Shown here in pieces: positions 35,773-43,931 of a DNA stretch of 57,023 nt (the stretch's first letter is position 1; each line of letters opens with the position of its first letter). Position numbers and translations under genes: made by a program. Under the pieces are notes generated by a model. The model was not told the origin of the DNA. It did not search any database and saw only the letters and a list, made by a program, of their open reading frames with translations. This stretch comes from Hydrogenophilales bacterium 16-64-40 (GTDB lineage Bacteria > Pseudomonadota > Gammaproteobacteria > Burkholderiales > Thiobacillaceae). Where the stretch lies: contig NCGX01000015.1 of assembly GCA_002256995.1 (NCBI GenBank), positions 1 to 57,023 on the forward strand, in the 5' to 3' direction.

Positions 35773-37483
35773 CCTGCACCCTGAACGTCACCCGCCCTGC
35801 CTGATTGTCCGGCAGCTCCAGCCGATACCCCACGCGCGCAGCCTGCCGCGCAGCCTGATACAAGCCAACGCCCAGACCGAAATCCGACGCCACCGGGCTC
35901 AGGAACAGATTGCGCGCCACGTGCTCCGGCGCCGGCGCGCCGCTGTCGGTCACGGCGAGACTCACCAGCGGCTGCAGCGCCAATCTCACCTCCACCGCAA
36001 TGCCCGGCTCGCGCTGACGCTTGCGCAGCGCATTGGTCAGCAGGTTGTCGGCCACGCTGTCGAACAGGTCCAGCGGCAGCGGCGTGTCGTCGAGCGCGCT
36101 GGCAAAGAACTGTACGTCGTCGTGTTCGTAGCGTGTCTGCAGGGCCGCCCACCAGGCCTGCGCGGGAATCTGGGCAACATCCATTTCGGCCGGCTGCTTG
36201 AGCTTGTCGACGGTCTGCGACAGGCGCGCAGCCAGCTGCGGCAGCTGGCGCTTCATCAGCGCCTGCAGACGCTCGCCGTCTTCCGGGGTTGACGTGTCGG
36301 CTGCGGCGATCAGGGTTTTCATCGACTGCAGAATGTTCTTCACGTCGTGGGTCAGGCGCGCGCCGGTGTCGTGGATGGCCTGGCTGTAGGCCTGCTCGCG
36401 CAGGGTCTGCTCGCGCACCTTGGAAGCGTAGAAATAGCCCAGCAATTGCGACAGCAGCCGCACATGCAGTGCCAGCGCCGGAGTGAGCGGGCGCGGCGAC
36501 TGCCAGGTCAGGGCCAGGCCATGAAAGGCATGGGTGAGGGCGTGCTCGGCAGACTCGCCGAACGTCCCCTCGCCGCGCGCGGCCTGCCAGCGGCCGCCGC
36601 GGATCCAGCTCAGTTCATGCAGGTCGGCGAGCGCTTCGCGCACGAAGGACTCGGGGTCGCGCTCGCGCTCGGCCAGCGTCGCCAGCCGCTGCGCCCAGCC
36701 CTCGAACGGCAGCCCCACCGACAGCAGATAACGCGAAGTGATCTGCCCCAACCCGCCAAACCCTGCGCGCGGATTCCACAGCAACGACAGCGCCAGCAGC
36801 AGCACCGCCATCCCCAATAGCGTCTGCACCAGCGCCCAGGCGTAGCTCACCTTGGCCACGGCCACCACGGCAAACGCGCCCAGCGCCACCACCAAGACGA
36901 GCAGCGACAGCATCAGGCCATAGATGAAGTCGAGGGTGGACGATGCACCGCGCTGGCGGGTCGCAGGCAAAAACAGGATCGCCAGCGGCAACAGCGGCAG
37001 GCCATAGCGCACCGCGGCCTGCAGCCCCTCGGGAAGCGAGGCATCCGCCAGGCTCTGCGGCAGCACCCAGGCCAGCAGCAGCGCCAGCAGATAAGCCAGG
37101 GCGAGCAGATAGGCCAGCCGCGGCCCGCGTTCGGTCTGCGAGGTTGCCACCGCGCCCACCAACCCGGTCAGAATCGCCAGCCACAGCGCCATCACCCAGG
37201 TGCTGTCCGCCAGCACCAGCAGCGCCGCCATGGCGAACACCGGCAGCGCAAGGCGCGGCTCGATGCGCGCCTCGCTGCGCACCAGCGGTTGCCACAGCAA
37301 GAACAGCCCGTAATGCGCCAGCAGGAATGCGCGCGTCACCGCCGCCTCGGCATCGAGCACCACGGCCGCGTGCAGGGCCAGCAGCATCAGGGCCAGCCAG
37401 CGCCCGGGCGTCACCCGTGCGAAGTGGCTGGCCAGCGAGGTCAGCCAGGCCAGCGGCGACGCCGTCTGGGTGTGTTCAGTCAT
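35753..37483 (-). CDS. Membrane sensor histidine kinase of the pilus locus
   Basis: The 576-residue protein has about seven or eight membrane helices in residues 25-235 with very short loops. A linker resembling a degenerate GAF region follows (DPESFVREALADLHELSWI). The dimerisation helix carries HDTGARLTHDVKNILQSM, with His379 the likely phospho-acceptor. The ATPase domain carries NLLTNALRKR (N box) and FGLGVGLYQAARQAA (G box). No receiver is attached. It is the best candidate partner for the NtrC-family regulator at 23988-25418. The ATG at 37483 gives a normal cytoplasmic start; an in-frame ATG 54 bases upstream lacks a ribosome site. It lies between two prepilin genes and points against both. 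Confidence 0.88.
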   Translation of the reverse strand: MTEHTQTASPLAWLTSLASHFARVTPGRWLALMLLALHAAVVLDAEAAVTRAFLLAHYGLFLLWQPLVRSEARIEPRLALPVFAMAALLVLADSTWVMALWLAILTGLVGAVATSQTERGPRLAYLLALAYLLALLLAWVLPQSLADASLPEGLQAAVRYGLPLLPLAILFLPATRQRGASSTLDFIYGLMLSLLVLVVALGAFAVVAVAKVSYAWALVQTLLGMAVLLLALSLLWNPRAGFGGLGQITSRYLLSVGLPFEGWAQRLATLAERERDPESFVREALADLHELSWIRGGRWQAARGEGTFGESAEHALTHAFHGLALTWQSPRPLTPALALHVRLLSQLLGYFYASKVREQTLREQAYSQAIHDTGARLTHDVKNILQSMKTLIAAADTSTPEDGERLQALMKRQLPQLAARLSQTVDKLKQPAEMDVAQIPAQAWWAALQTRYEHDDVQFFASALDDTPLPLDLFDSVADNLLTNALRKRQREPGIAVEVRLALQPLVSLAVTDSGAPAPEHVARNLFLSPVASDFGLGVGLYQAARQAARVGYRLELPDNQAGRVTFRVQATASNP

Positions 37484-37694
37484 ATCCGGGATCGTTGGGG
37501 GTACAGGATGAATACAGCATGCCACAGCTATCGGCATTTCAGCGGGGAAATGGAGCCTGCGAACGCGTCTGCCCGCCCACAGGAGCGACGGAAATCCGGC
37601 ATGGCCGTCGTATTTTCGTCAAATTGGCGCCCGTTCAGGCTCGAAATGTCCATCTTTCGCCATTCCGATCAATACGTTAAGCATCGGTCATGTC

Positions 37695-37710
37695 TGGAAC
37701 GCATTTTGCA
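37695..37710 (+). promoter_or_regulatory. Candidate sigma-54 promoter before the isolated prepilin gene
   Basis: TGGAACGCATTTTGCA has GG and GC exactly 10 bases apart and matches TGGCACGRNNNTTGCW at all specified positions except the fourth and eighth. It lies 39 bases before the prepilin ATG. A 7-bp inverted repeat (ATGTCTG at 37690, CAGACAT at 37721) brackets it, and CATTTC/GAAATG at 37535-37552 is an upstream symmetric site that could bind the activator. Confidence 0.68.
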
Positions 37711-37748
37711 TGTTGGCGGTCAGACATAAAATAACGGAGCGCTCCGCC

Positions 37749-38414
37749 ATGCATCAACCCAATTTCCCGCGACGCCAGTCGGGCTTCACCCTGATCGAGA
37801 TCGCCATTGTCCTGGTCATTATCGGTCTGCTGCTCGGCGGCATTCTCAAGGGACAGGAGCTCATTACCCAGGGCCGTATCCGCAACGTGGGCAATGATTT
37901 CCAGTCCATGACTGCCGCGATCAATTTATATCAAGATCGCTACCGTGCGCTGCCTGGGGATGACCCTGGTGCTGCGGCACGCTGGACAGCGGCAGGCAGC
38001 GCAACAACTAGCGGCAACGGCGACGGTACGATCGGCGCGGGCACCGCGGGGACACCCGCTTATAATTCCACTACCGACAGCGACGAATCTCGCCTGTTCT
38101 GGCAACACCTGCGCCTCGCAGGTCTCGTTGGCGGAGCAACCACCTCTGGCGCAGTCGGCACTGCGAATCCGCCCAATGCAGCATCAGGCGTGACGGGGGT
38201 ACAAAACGGCGCGTTTGGGCTCAATGGAATCGTCGTTTGCTCAAACAATTTACCGGCCAAGATCGCACAGGCCATCGACACACAGTTCGACGATGGAATC
38301 GCCACCACCGGGACAGTACGCGCCACCACAGGCACCACAGCGACCACAACCGTTCCCACAGCCAATTACATCGACGACGGCTCCAACTTCTACGTAGTCT
38401 GCAAAGCACCCTGA
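37749..38414 (+). CDS. Prepilin-like protein with its own promoter
   Basis: The 221-residue precursor has leader MHQPNFPRRQSG and then FTLIEIAIVLVIIGLLLGGI, the type IV prepilin cleavage site with Glu at +5. The conserved stretch GNDFQSMTAAINLYQDRY follows, then a long Gly/Thr/Ser-rich region with two Cys (VVCSN and YVVCKAP). It is the only gene between the kinase and the antiporter gene. The ATG at 37749 is preferred over one 39 bases upstream that would overlap the promoter. The 12-base palindrome CGGAGCGCTCCG (37735-37746) overlaps its ribosome site. It ends 18 bases from the convergent antiporter gene. Confidence 0.87.
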   Translation: MHQPNFPRRQSGFTLIEIAIVLVIIGLLLGGILKGQELITQGRIRNVGNDFQSMTAAINLYQDRYRALPGDDPGAAARWTAAGSATTSGNGDGTIGAGTAGTPAYNSTTDSDESRLFWQHLRLAGLVGGATTSGAVGTANPPNAASGVTGVQNGAFGLNGIVVCSNNLPAKIAQAIDTQFDDGIATTGTVRATTGTTATTTVPTANYIDDGSNFYVVCKAP

Positions 38415-38432
38415 CGTAAGCTCGTTGCCGCA

Positions 38433-40403
38433 TTAACCCTGCAACACCCTGAACTCCGCCGCCGCCAAGCCATCGGCGGCGCCGCGCAGCACCAGGACGT
38501 CGCCCACCTTGATCTCGGTGTCGGGCTGGGGATCGACGCCCTTGATTCCCTGACGCCGGATCGCCACCACTTCCACCAGCAATTCGTCCAGCGCCAGGCT
38601 TTCCAGACTGCGCCCCGCAGCCGCGGCGCCCTGCGTGATCAGCACGGTATTCAAACGCGGCTGGGCGTGCTGGTCGAGTTCGTCGTCGGCGTCGGAAGCG
38701 CCGCGGAAAAAGCCGCGCATGATGGCGTAGCGTGTTTCGCGCACCTCGCGGATCCGCTTCAGCACCTGGGTGAGCGGCACCCCCAGCAGCATCAGCGCAT
38801 GGGATGCCAGCATCAGCGAGCCTTCCATCACCTCGGACACCACTTCGGCCGCGCCCGCCGCTTTCAGCGCGTCGACGTGGGTGTCGTCGATGGTGCGCAC
38901 CACGACCGGCAGTTCCGGCCGCAGTTCGCGCACGTGGCGCAGGATGGCCATGCTCGAATGCAGGTCGGCATAGGTCACCACCACCGCCTGCGCACGGGAG
39001 AGGCCTGCGGCGACCAGCACTTCGCGGCGGCTGGCGTCGCCATACACCACGTTGACGCCGGATGCCGCCACCGCGCGGATGCGCTCGTGGTCGGCGTCGA
39101 GCGCGACAAAGGTGACGCCCTCGGCTTCCAGCAGGCGTGCCAGGTTCTGGCCGCTGCGGCCATAGCCGCAGACGATGACGTGCTGGGCCTTGCCGAAGGT
39201 CTTGACCGCGATGTCGTGCACTTCCTTGGCGCGGCCGGCCCATTCGCTGCCGGCAAGCAGGCGGGTGATCGCGTCCATGCGGTTGATCAGGAGCGGTGCG
39301 ATCAGCATCGACAGCACCATGGCCGCCAGCACCGGCTGGGTGATCTCGGCGCCCAGCAGCGTGAGGTCGGCCGCCTGCGCCAGCAGCACGAAGCCGAACT
39401 CGCCCGCCTGCGCCAGCCCCAATGCCGTGCGCACGGCAGTGGGCCGGCTGCTGCCGAAGGCCATCGCCAGGCCGCCCACCAGCAGCACCTTGCCGACGAC
39501 GATGGCGGCCACCAGCAGCAGCACGTCGCCCCAGTTCAGCATCACCTGCATCAGGTCGAGGCGCATGCCGATGGTGACGAAGAACAGCCCCAGCAAGACG
39601 TCGCGGAAGGGCTTGATATCGTCTTCCACCTGATAGCGGTATTCGGTTTCGGAGATCAGCATGCCCGCTAGGAATGCGCCCAGCGCCAGCGACAGGCCGG
39701 CGCTTTCGGTGAGAAAGGCGAGCCCCAGGGTGAACAGCAGCAGGTTCAGCGTGAACAATTCGGGCGACTTGTGCCCGGCCACCCACTGGAACCATGGGCG
39801 CATGATGCGCTGGCCGACGAACAGCAGAAAGCCCAGCACCAGCACCGCCTTGAGCATGGCCAGCCCCAGCACCAGCCCCATGTCGTCGGCGTCCTTGGCG
39901 AACGCCGGGATCAGGATCAACAGCGGCACCACCGCCAGATCCTGGAACAGCAGTGCGCCGAATATCTGACGACCGTGCGGGGTCTGGATTTCCAGCCGTT
40001 CGGCCAAGAGCTTCGACACGATGGCGGTGGACGACATCGACATGATGCCGCCCAGCGCGATGGCCGCCAGCAACGGCAAGTCGAGCAGCCAGGCGATCAG
40101 CGCGGTGAGCACGATGGTAAGCACGACCTGCGCGCCGCCGAAGCCGAACACTGTCATGCGCATGGTCATCAGGCGCGGCAGGCTGAACTCCAGACCGATG
40201 GAAAACATCAGGAACACCACGCCGAATTCGGCCAGGTAACGCGCCTCCTCGCTGTCCGGAATCCAGCCCAGCGCGAACGGCCCGATGGCGATGCCGGTCA
40301 CCAGATAGCCGAGCATGGTCGGCAGGCGCAGCGCGCGCGCGGCAGCCGCCACCAGCACGGCGACCGCAAGCAGGATCAAAACGAGCTGCAGGCTGGAATG
40401 CAT
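38433..40403 (-). CDS. KefB-type cation:proton antiporter with RCK domains
   Basis: The 656-residue protein has a CPA2 antiporter domain with about 12-13 membrane helices (1 to about 380; segments LRLPTMLGYLVTGIAIGP, FLMFSIGLEFSL and GALLFQDLAVVPLLIL). A TrkA-N/RCK NAD-binding domain follows (about 405-520, VIVCGYGRSGQNLARLLE), then a TrkA-C domain ending DVLVLRGAADGLAAAEFRVL. This is the KefB/KefC/YbaL layout for K+ or Na+/H+ exchange at the inner membrane; which ion is carried cannot be read from the sequence. It is divergent from kdsD with only 47 bases between them. Confidence 0.9.
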   Translation of the reverse strand: MHSSLQLVLILLAVAVLVAAAARALRLPTMLGYLVTGIAIGPFALGWIPDSEEARYLAEFGVVFLMFSIGLEFSLPRLMTMRMTVFGFGGAQVVLTIVLTALIAWLLDLPLLAAIALGGIMSMSSTAIVSKLLAERLEIQTPHGRQIFGALLFQDLAVVPLLILIPAFAKDADDMGLVLGLAMLKAVLVLGFLLFVGQRIMRPWFQWVAGHKSPELFTLNLLLFTLGLAFLTESAGLSLALGAFLAGMLISETEYRYQVEDDIKPFRDVLLGLFFVTIGMRLDLMQVMLNWGDVLLLVAAIVVGKVLLVGGLAMAFGSSRPTAVRTALGLAQAGEFGFVLLAQAADLTLLGAEITQPVLAAMVLSMLIAPLLINRMDAITRLLAGSEWAGRAKEVHDIAVKTFGKAQHVIVCGYGRSGQNLARLLEAEGVTFVALDADHERIRAVAASGVNVVYGDASRREVLVAAGLSRAQAVVVTYADLHSSMAILRHVRELRPELPVVVRTIDDTHVDALKAAGAAEVVSEVMEGSLMLASHALMLLGVPLTQVLKRIREVRETRYAIMRGFFRGASDADDELDQHAQPRLNTVLITQGAAAAGRSLESLALDELLVEVVAIRRQGIKGVDPQPDTEIKVGDVLVLRGAADGLAAAEFRVLQG

Positions 40404-40436
40404 TGATGAAAACGCGGTTGGAAAGGCAGGCTTTAG

Positions 40437-40442
40437 TATACT
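40437..40442 (+). promoter_or_regulatory. Candidate -10 box just before kdsD
   Basis: TATACT (five of six consensus bases) ends only eight bases before the kdsD ATG, so transcription would begin at about the start codon. No convincing -35 box lies 16-18 bases upstream. If used, the mRNA would be almost leaderless. Confidence 0.4.
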
Positions 40443-40450
40443 TGCCGCCC

Positions 40451-41437
40451 ATGCGACCCCAACCCACCTCCGCCGAACATTTGCTTGCGCTTGCGCGCCA
40501 GGTGCTCGACATCGAAGCCGACGCCCTGCGTACCACCGCCTCCCGCCTCGACGCCGGCTTTGCCGACGCCGTGCACCTGATCCTGGCTTGCAGCGGCCGC
40601 GTGGTGGTATCGGGCATGGGCAAGTCCGGGCACATCGGCGGCAAGATCGCCGCCACCCTGGCGTCCACCGGCACCCCGGCGTTTTTCATGCATCCGGGCG
40701 AAGCCAGCCACGGCGACCTCGGCATGATCACGCCCAACGACGTGGTGCTGGCGCTGTCGAATTCGGGCGAGAGCAACGAAATCGTCTGCATCGTGCCGCT
40801 CATCAAGCGGCGCGGCGCCAAGCTCATCGCGATGACCGGCAATCCGCATTCGACCCTGGCGCGCGAGGCCGACGCCCACCTCAATGCAGCGGTCGACAAG
40901 GAGGCCTGCCCGCTCAACCTGGCGCCCACCGCCAGCACCACGGCGGCGCTGGCGCTGGGCGATGCGCTGGCGGTGGCGCTGCTCGATGCGCGCGGCTTTT
41001 CGGCCGACGACTTCGCCCGCTCCCATCCCGGCGGCAGCCTCGGCCGGCGCCTGCTGGTGCACGTGCGCGACGTCATGCACAGCGGCGACGAACTGCCGAA
41101 AATCGATCACGACGCCTCGCTCAAGGTCGCCCTGCTCGAAATGACGAAGAAGGGACTCGGCATGACCGCCGTGGTCGACGCCGCCGGGAAAGTAGCGGGG
41201 GTGTTCACCGACGGCGACCTGCGGCGGGCGCTGGAGCATGCGCTCGATCTGCAGCAGGCGCGGGTCACCGACCTGATGACGCCCAATCCCAAAACGATCG
41301 GCGCGGACGAACTCGCCGTGGCGGCGGTGGAGAAAATGGACACCCTGAAGATCAACGGCCTGCTGGTGGTCGACCCCGACAACACCCTGGTCGGCGCGCT
41401 CAACATGCACGATCTGCTGAAAGCGGGGGTGGTGTGA
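40451..41437 (+). CDS. kdsD: KdsD, arabinose-5-phosphate isomerase
   Basis: KdsD converts ribulose-5-phosphate to arabinose-5-phosphate, the first step of Kdo synthesis. The 328-residue length equals that of E. coli KdsD, which supports this start over an upstream in-frame one. The SIS domain has VVVSGMGKSGHIGGKIAATL, STGTPAFFMHPGEASHGDLG and SNSGESNEI. Two CBS domains follow (about 205-325; HDVMHSGDELP-like and VTDLMTPNPKTIG segments), ending NMHDLLKAGVV. It shares one base with kdsC (TGATG). Confidence 0.96.
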   Translation: MRPQPTSAEHLLALARQVLDIEADALRTTASRLDAGFADAVHLILACSGRVVVSGMGKSGHIGGKIAATLASTGTPAFFMHPGEASHGDLGMITPNDVVLALSNSGESNEIVCIVPLIKRRGAKLIAMTGNPHSTLAREADAHLNAAVDKEACPLNLAPTASTTAALALGDALAVALLDARGFSADDFARSHPGGSLGRRLLVHVRDVMHSGDELPKIDHDASLKVALLEMTKKGLGMTAVVDAAGKVAGVFTDGDLRRALEHALDLQQARVTDLMTPNPKTIGADELAVAAVEKMDTLKINGLLVVDPDNTLVGALNMHDLLKAGVV

Positions 41438-41979
41438 TGACTGCCGAGTTGATCAATACAGCTCTGATCGCCCGCGCGCAGAAAATCAAGCTGGTCGCGT
41501 TTGACGTCGACGGCGTGATGACCGACGGCACCCTGTTCCTGGCCGACGACGGGCAGGAATACAAGGGCTTCAACTCGCTCGACGGCCACGGCCTAAAAAT
41601 GCTCAAGGGCAGCGGCGTCGAGCTTGCCATCATCACCGGCCGCAGTTCACGCGTGGTGGAAAACCGCGCAAAAAATCTCGGCATCGAGATCATTCACCAG
41701 GGCGCGCACGACAAGCTGGTCGTGTACGAGGCGCTCTGCCGCGAACTCGGCATCGAATGCGAAGCCACCGCCTACATGGGCGACGACGTGGTCGACCTGC
41801 CGGTGATGCGACGCGCCGGCCTGGCGATCACCGTGCCCGCCGCGCCCGAACTGGTGAAGGCGCACAGCCACTACATCACCACCCGCGAAGCCGGGCGCGG
41901 CGCGGTGCGCGAAGCCTGCGAATTCCTGATGCGCGCGCAGGGCACGCTGGATGCGGCACTGGCTCCCTATCTGAAATGA
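41437..41979 (+). CDS. kdsC: KdsC, Kdo-8-phosphate phosphatase
   Basis: A 180-residue HAD-superfamily phosphatase with motif I DVDGVMTDG (Asp23, Asp25), motif II IITGRSS, a lysine in DKLVVYEAL and motif III YMGDDVVDLPVM. It has no cap domain, as expected for KdsC. It releases phosphate from Kdo-8-phosphate before CMP activation. It is coupled to kdsD by a one-base overlap and precedes lptC by 37 bases. Confidence 0.96.
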   Translation: MTAELINTALIARAQKIKLVAFDVDGVMTDGTLFLADDGQEYKGFNSLDGHGLKMLKGSGVELAIITGRSSRVVENRAKNLGIEIIHQGAHDKLVVYEALCRELGIECEATAYMGDDVVDLPVMRRAGLAITVPAAPELVKAHSHYITTREAGRGAVREACEFLMRAQGTLDAALAPYLK

Positions 41980-42016
41980 AGCGCCGCGCATCGGGCACCG
42001 CGAATTTGAGGGCAGC

Positions 42017-42589
42017 ATGATCACGCGAGGCTCGCTGTGGCTGCCGCTGGCAATTTTGCTGCTGCTGGCCGCACTCAGCTTCTGGATCGAGCGTTCGGTG
42101 CAGCTGACGGAGATCAGTAGCGAAGCGAGCCAAACCGACCCCGAAGGCATCATGGAAAACTTCGAGGCGCTGCGCACCGACCCGGCGGGCAAACCGCACT
42201 ACCGCTTGTCCGCCAAAAGGCTCAAGCATTACTCAGGCAGCAAGCGCACCGAACTGGAATCGCCCCGCTTTGTCCAACTCGACGCCGAGGCCGGCGATGT
42301 GAGCGCAGTATCCAGGCAGGCCACCGTCTCGCCCGACGGCCAAGAAGTGGATTTGGCCGGCGATGTCGTCGTGGAGCGTGCCGCCCGCCCCGGGCAATCC
42401 GCCATGACTTTGCGCACGCAACAGCTGCTTGTTTTCCCCGAGCGCGACCTGCTACGCGCGCCGGGCGCCGTCGAGATCCTCGACGACGCCCTGACGATGC
42501 GCGCGGGCGCCATGGAATACGACGCCGGACAACGCGTCATCAAACTGACAGGACGGGTGCACGCCCGTTATGTTTCCCGACAAGACTGA
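42017..42589 (+). CDS. lptC: LptC, LPS-export bitopic protein
   Basis: The 190-residue protein has one N-terminal membrane helix (about 7-23, LWLPLAILLLLAALSFW) and a periplasmic beta-jellyroll with repeated strands (YRLSAKRLKHYSGSKRTELE, VDLAGDVVVERAA, AGAMEYDAGQRVIKLTG). LptC receives lipopolysaccharide from LptB2FG and passes it to LptA. Its place between kdsC and lptA is the standard gene order. Confidence 0.93.
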   Translation: MITRGSLWLPLAILLLLAALSFWIERSVQLTEISSEASQTDPEGIMENFEALRTDPAGKPHYRLSAKRLKHYSGSKRTELESPRFVQLDAEAGDVSAVSRQATVSPDGQEVDLAGDVVVERAARPGQSAMTLRTQQLLVFPERDLLRAPGAVEILDDALTMRAGAMEYDAGQRVIKLTGRVHARYVSRQD

Positions 42590-42608
42590 CTAAGGGCTCG
42601 TTATTGCC

Positions 42609-43142
42609 ATGCATACATTGAAGATGGGTTTCTGTGCGGCGCTGTGTGCCGTGTTGCTGGCCTCGCCCGCTCATGCCGAAAAAGCCGACCGCGACAAGCC
42701 GGTCAACCTCGAAGCCGACACGGTCACCCTCGACGACATCCGGAAAGTCAGCGTTTACCAGGGCAATGTGATCTTGAGCCAGGGCACACTGATGCTGCGC
42801 GCCGACCGCGTGCAGGTGACCCAGAATGCGGGCGGGCTCGACAAGCTCAGCGCCACCGGCCGCCCCGCAACGTTCCGCCAGAAGCTCGAAGGCCGCGACG
42901 AGTTCATCGACGGCTTCGCCAACCGCATCGAGTACGACAGCGTCAACAGCCAGCTTGAAATGATCGGCCAGGCCCAGCTGCGGCGCGGCGGCGACGAACT
43001 GCGCGGCGCGCAGATTTCCTACAACGCCAACACCGAGTTCTACAAGGTCGTCGGCCAGCCCGGCGTGGACACCCCGGCCGGCCGGGTACGCGCCATCATT
43101 CGCCCGAAACCGCGCACCGAGCAGCCCGCCGCACAACCATGA
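42609..43142 (+). CDS. lptA: LptA, periplasmic LPS-transport bridge protein
   Basis: The 177-residue precursor has a signal peptide (1-23, ending AHA) and an OstA/LptA jellyroll: PVNLEADTVTLDDIRKVSVY, GNVILSQGTLMLRADRV and RIEYDSVNSQLEMIGQAQL. LptA oligomers bridge the periplasm for lipopolysaccharide. The C-terminus is a short Pro/Gln-rich tail. The stop overlaps lptB as ATGA. Confidence 0.94.
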   Translation: MHTLKMGFCAALCAVLLASPAHAEKADRDKPVNLEADTVTLDDIRKVSVYQGNVILSQGTLMLRADRVQVTQNAGGLDKLSATGRPATFRQKLEGRDEFIDGFANRIEYDSVNSQLEMIGQAQLRRGGDELRGAQISYNANTEFYKVVGQPGVDTPAGRVRAIIRPKPRTEQPAAQP

Positions 43143-43861
43143 GCCAGATTTCCGCCCAGGGCCTGCGCAAGACGTATGGCAAACGCACCGTGGTCCACGA
43201 TGTCTCGTTCGAGGTCAACAGCGGCGAGGTGGTCGGCCTGCTGGGGCCCAACGGCGCCGGCAAGACCACCTGTTTCTACATGGTGGTCGGACTGGTCGCG
43301 GCCGACGGCGGCAGCGTGCAGATGGATACGCACGACCTCACCCACATGGCGATCCACCAGCGCGCACGGCTGGGGCTGGCCTATCTGCCGCAGGAGCCGT
43401 CGATCTTTCGCAAGATGACGGTGGAGGAAAATATCCGCGCCATCCTGGAGCTCAAGCCCTACAGCAGGGACGAACGCGAGGAACACCTCAACAACCTGCT
43501 GGAAGACCTGCATATCGCCCACCTGCGCGAGGCGGCCGCCATCAGCCTGTCCGGCGGCGAGCGGCGGCGCGTGGAAATCGCGCGCGCACTGGCGATCAAT
43601 CCGCGCTTCATCCTGCTCGACGAGCCCTTTGCCGGGGTCGACCCCATTGCGGTGCTCGACATCCAGAAACTGGTGCATTTTTTGATCGAACGCGACATCG
43701 GCGTGCTCATCACCGACCACAACGTGCGCGAGACCCTGGGCATCTGCGACCGCGCCTACATTATCAATGAAGGGCGCCTGCTGATTGCCGGCACGCCCGA
43801 CCTCATCATCCAGGACGACAACGCACGCAAGGTCTATCTGGGCGAAAATTTCCGACTGTAA
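43139..43861 (+). CDS. lptB: LptB, ATPase of the LPS-export ABC transporter
   Basis: The 240-residue ABC ATPase has Walker A GPNGAGKTTCFYMVVGL (about 37-53), Q-loop LPQEPSIFRKMTVEENI, signature LSGGERRRVEIARAL, Walker B FILLDEPFAGVDP and switch His in ITDHNVRETL, all typical of LptB. It powers LPS extraction from the inner membrane with LptF and LptG, which are not in this window. rpoN follows after 70 bases. Confidence 0.97.
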   Translation: MSQISAQGLRKTYGKRTVVHDVSFEVNSGEVVGLLGPNGAGKTTCFYMVVGLVAADGGSVQMDTHDLTHMAIHQRARLGLAYLPQEPSIFRKMTVEENIRAILELKPYSRDEREEHLNNLLEDLHIAHLREAAAISLSGGERRRVEIARALAINPRFILLDEPFAGVDPIAVLDIQKLVHFLIERDIGVLITDHNVRETLGICDRAYIINEGRLLIAGTPDLIIQDDNARKVYLGENFRL

Positions 43862-43931
43862 TACCTGACCTCGCAAAAAATCGCGCTACACTTGATTCAA
43901 GTCGGCACGATTTTTGCCGTAGTCAGCTTCC

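Noticed and set aside
38221-41076. 951-codon minus-strand open frame over the prepilin, antiporter and kdsD region
   Set aside because: It covers three better-supported genes, is Arg/Ala/Gly-rich without family motifs, and arises from the high GC content.
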